5,904 nt of DNA from Bacillota bacterium. Lineage in GTDB: Bacteria; Bacillota; Clostridia; Christensenellales; QAND01. Positions 5,519-5,904 of this stretch are shown in pieces. The stretch covers positions 1 to 5,904 of the forward strand of contig DXZF01000278.1 in assembly GCA_019415425.1 (NCBI GenBank). The letters run 5' to 3'. Below the pieces are notes generated by a model. It was given only the letters and a program-made list of their open reading frames with translations, ran no database searches and was not told where the DNA came from. The translations under genes and the position numbers were made by a program. Numbering within the stretch: position 1 is the first letter of the stretch; each line of letters starts with the position of its first letter.

Positions 5519-5904
5519 TCGAACGGCTCAAACAAATTTGCGCGCGCTATGAGGAACTGGGGCGCGAGATCTCTTTGCCCGACGCCATGGCCGACATGGA
5601 CGCCTGGCGCGCGATGGTCAAGGAACACGCACAGCTGGAGCCCCTTGCGCAAAAGAGCGAAGCGTACCAGTCGGTGTGGGCGCAGATGGCGGACTGCAAA
5701 GAGATGATGGAGGATGAGGACGCGCAGATGCGGGAACTGGCGGCGCAGGAGCTGCGCGCGCTCACGGAACAGGCGCAGGCGCTGGAAGAGGAGATTCGCG
5801 TACTGCTGTTGCCCAAAGATCCCAACGACGAGCGCAACGTCGTCATGGAGATCCGCGCCGGTACGGGCGGGGAGGAGGCGGCGCTGTTCGGCGCCAATCT
5901 GTAC
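5515..5904 (+). CDS. prfA: Peptide chain release factor 1 (RF1), 3'-truncated
   Basis: RF1 recognises UAA and UAG in the ribosomal A site and triggers release of the finished protein. The frame is open from the ATG at 5515 to the right edge, giving the first 130 of about 355-360 residues expected. The visible part is the helical, charged N-terminal domain (1-100, largely coiled-coil-like with many Glu, Gln and Ala) and the start of the core with LLPKDPNDERNVVMEIRAG (98-116) and TGGEEAALF (117-125), a conserved class-I release factor signature. The PxT codon-recognition motif and the GGQ motif lie beyond the window, so RF1 rather than RF2 is inferred from N-terminal similarity, the prmC neighbour and the absence of the RF2 programmed frameshift near the start. 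Start is set by AAGGAGG at 5501-5507 and the ATGA overlap with prmC. Confidence 0.93.
   Translation, partial: MIERLKQICARYEELGREISLPDAMADMDAWRAMVKEHAQLEPLAQKSEAYQSVWAQMADCKEMMEDEDAQMRELAAQELRALTEQAQALEEEIRVLLLPKDPNDERNVVMEIRAGTGGEEAALFGANLY

Noticed and set aside
1..5904. Mobile element, CRISPR array, tRNA or novel defence-type system
   Set aside because: No transposase or integrase motifs, no terminal repeats or spaced direct-repeat array, no cloverleaf-like sequence. All genes but one are conserved housekeeping or peptidase families.

Overview
The window looks like an ordinary chromosomal housekeeping segment from a GC-rich, anaerobic-type Firmicute (Clostridia, perhaps an Oscillospirales or Christensenellales gut lineage). 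This rests on three things: the gene order rho / rpmE / DUF1385 / prmC / prfA, strong AAGGAGG-type ribosome binding sites with SigA-like promoters, and factor-independent terminators. GC content is clearly high by eye but was not counted, and the lineage is an inference. All six genes lie on the + strand. No mobile element, CRISPR array, tRNA or rRNA was seen, and I found no convincing new multi-gene system.

Layout. (1) 2-1132 is the C-terminal part of an M14 zinc carboxypeptidase, cut by the left edge. (2) 1133-1372 is a dense regulatory gap: two tandem intrinsic terminators (a 28-base perfect palindrome and a 25-base hairpin), a SigA-type promoter, then an ~86-nt leader with a repeated T-tract/GGAAGG element and an open frame whose stop overlaps the rho start. 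(3) 1373-3058 is rho, with a ~120-residue basic low-complexity insertion before the RNA-binding domain. (4) A near-consensus promoter overlapping the rho stop drives a small two-helix membrane protein of unknown function (3110-3418). (5) An inverted repeat flanks and overlaps the promoter of rpmE (ribosomal protein L31, zinc-binding form, 3505-3702), which ends at an intrinsic terminator. (6) Downstream, with no promoter I can see, a DUF1385/YqhQ-like membrane protein (3783-4676), prmC (4664-5518) and prfA (5515 to the right edge) are joined by short overlaps.

How the genes work together. Rho terminates transcription; L31 is a 50S component; PrfA (RF1) ends translation at UAA/UAG; PrmC methylates the glutamine of the GGQ motif of release factors. 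The DUF1385 protein is carried with the release-factor genes, but its role is unknown. The carboxypeptidase is insulated from the rest by the two terminators and is probably a separate unit. The points most worth a second look are the rho leader and insertion, the hairpin at the rpmE promoter, the unidentified membrane protein and the conserved His/Glu/Cys motifs of the DUF1385 protein.
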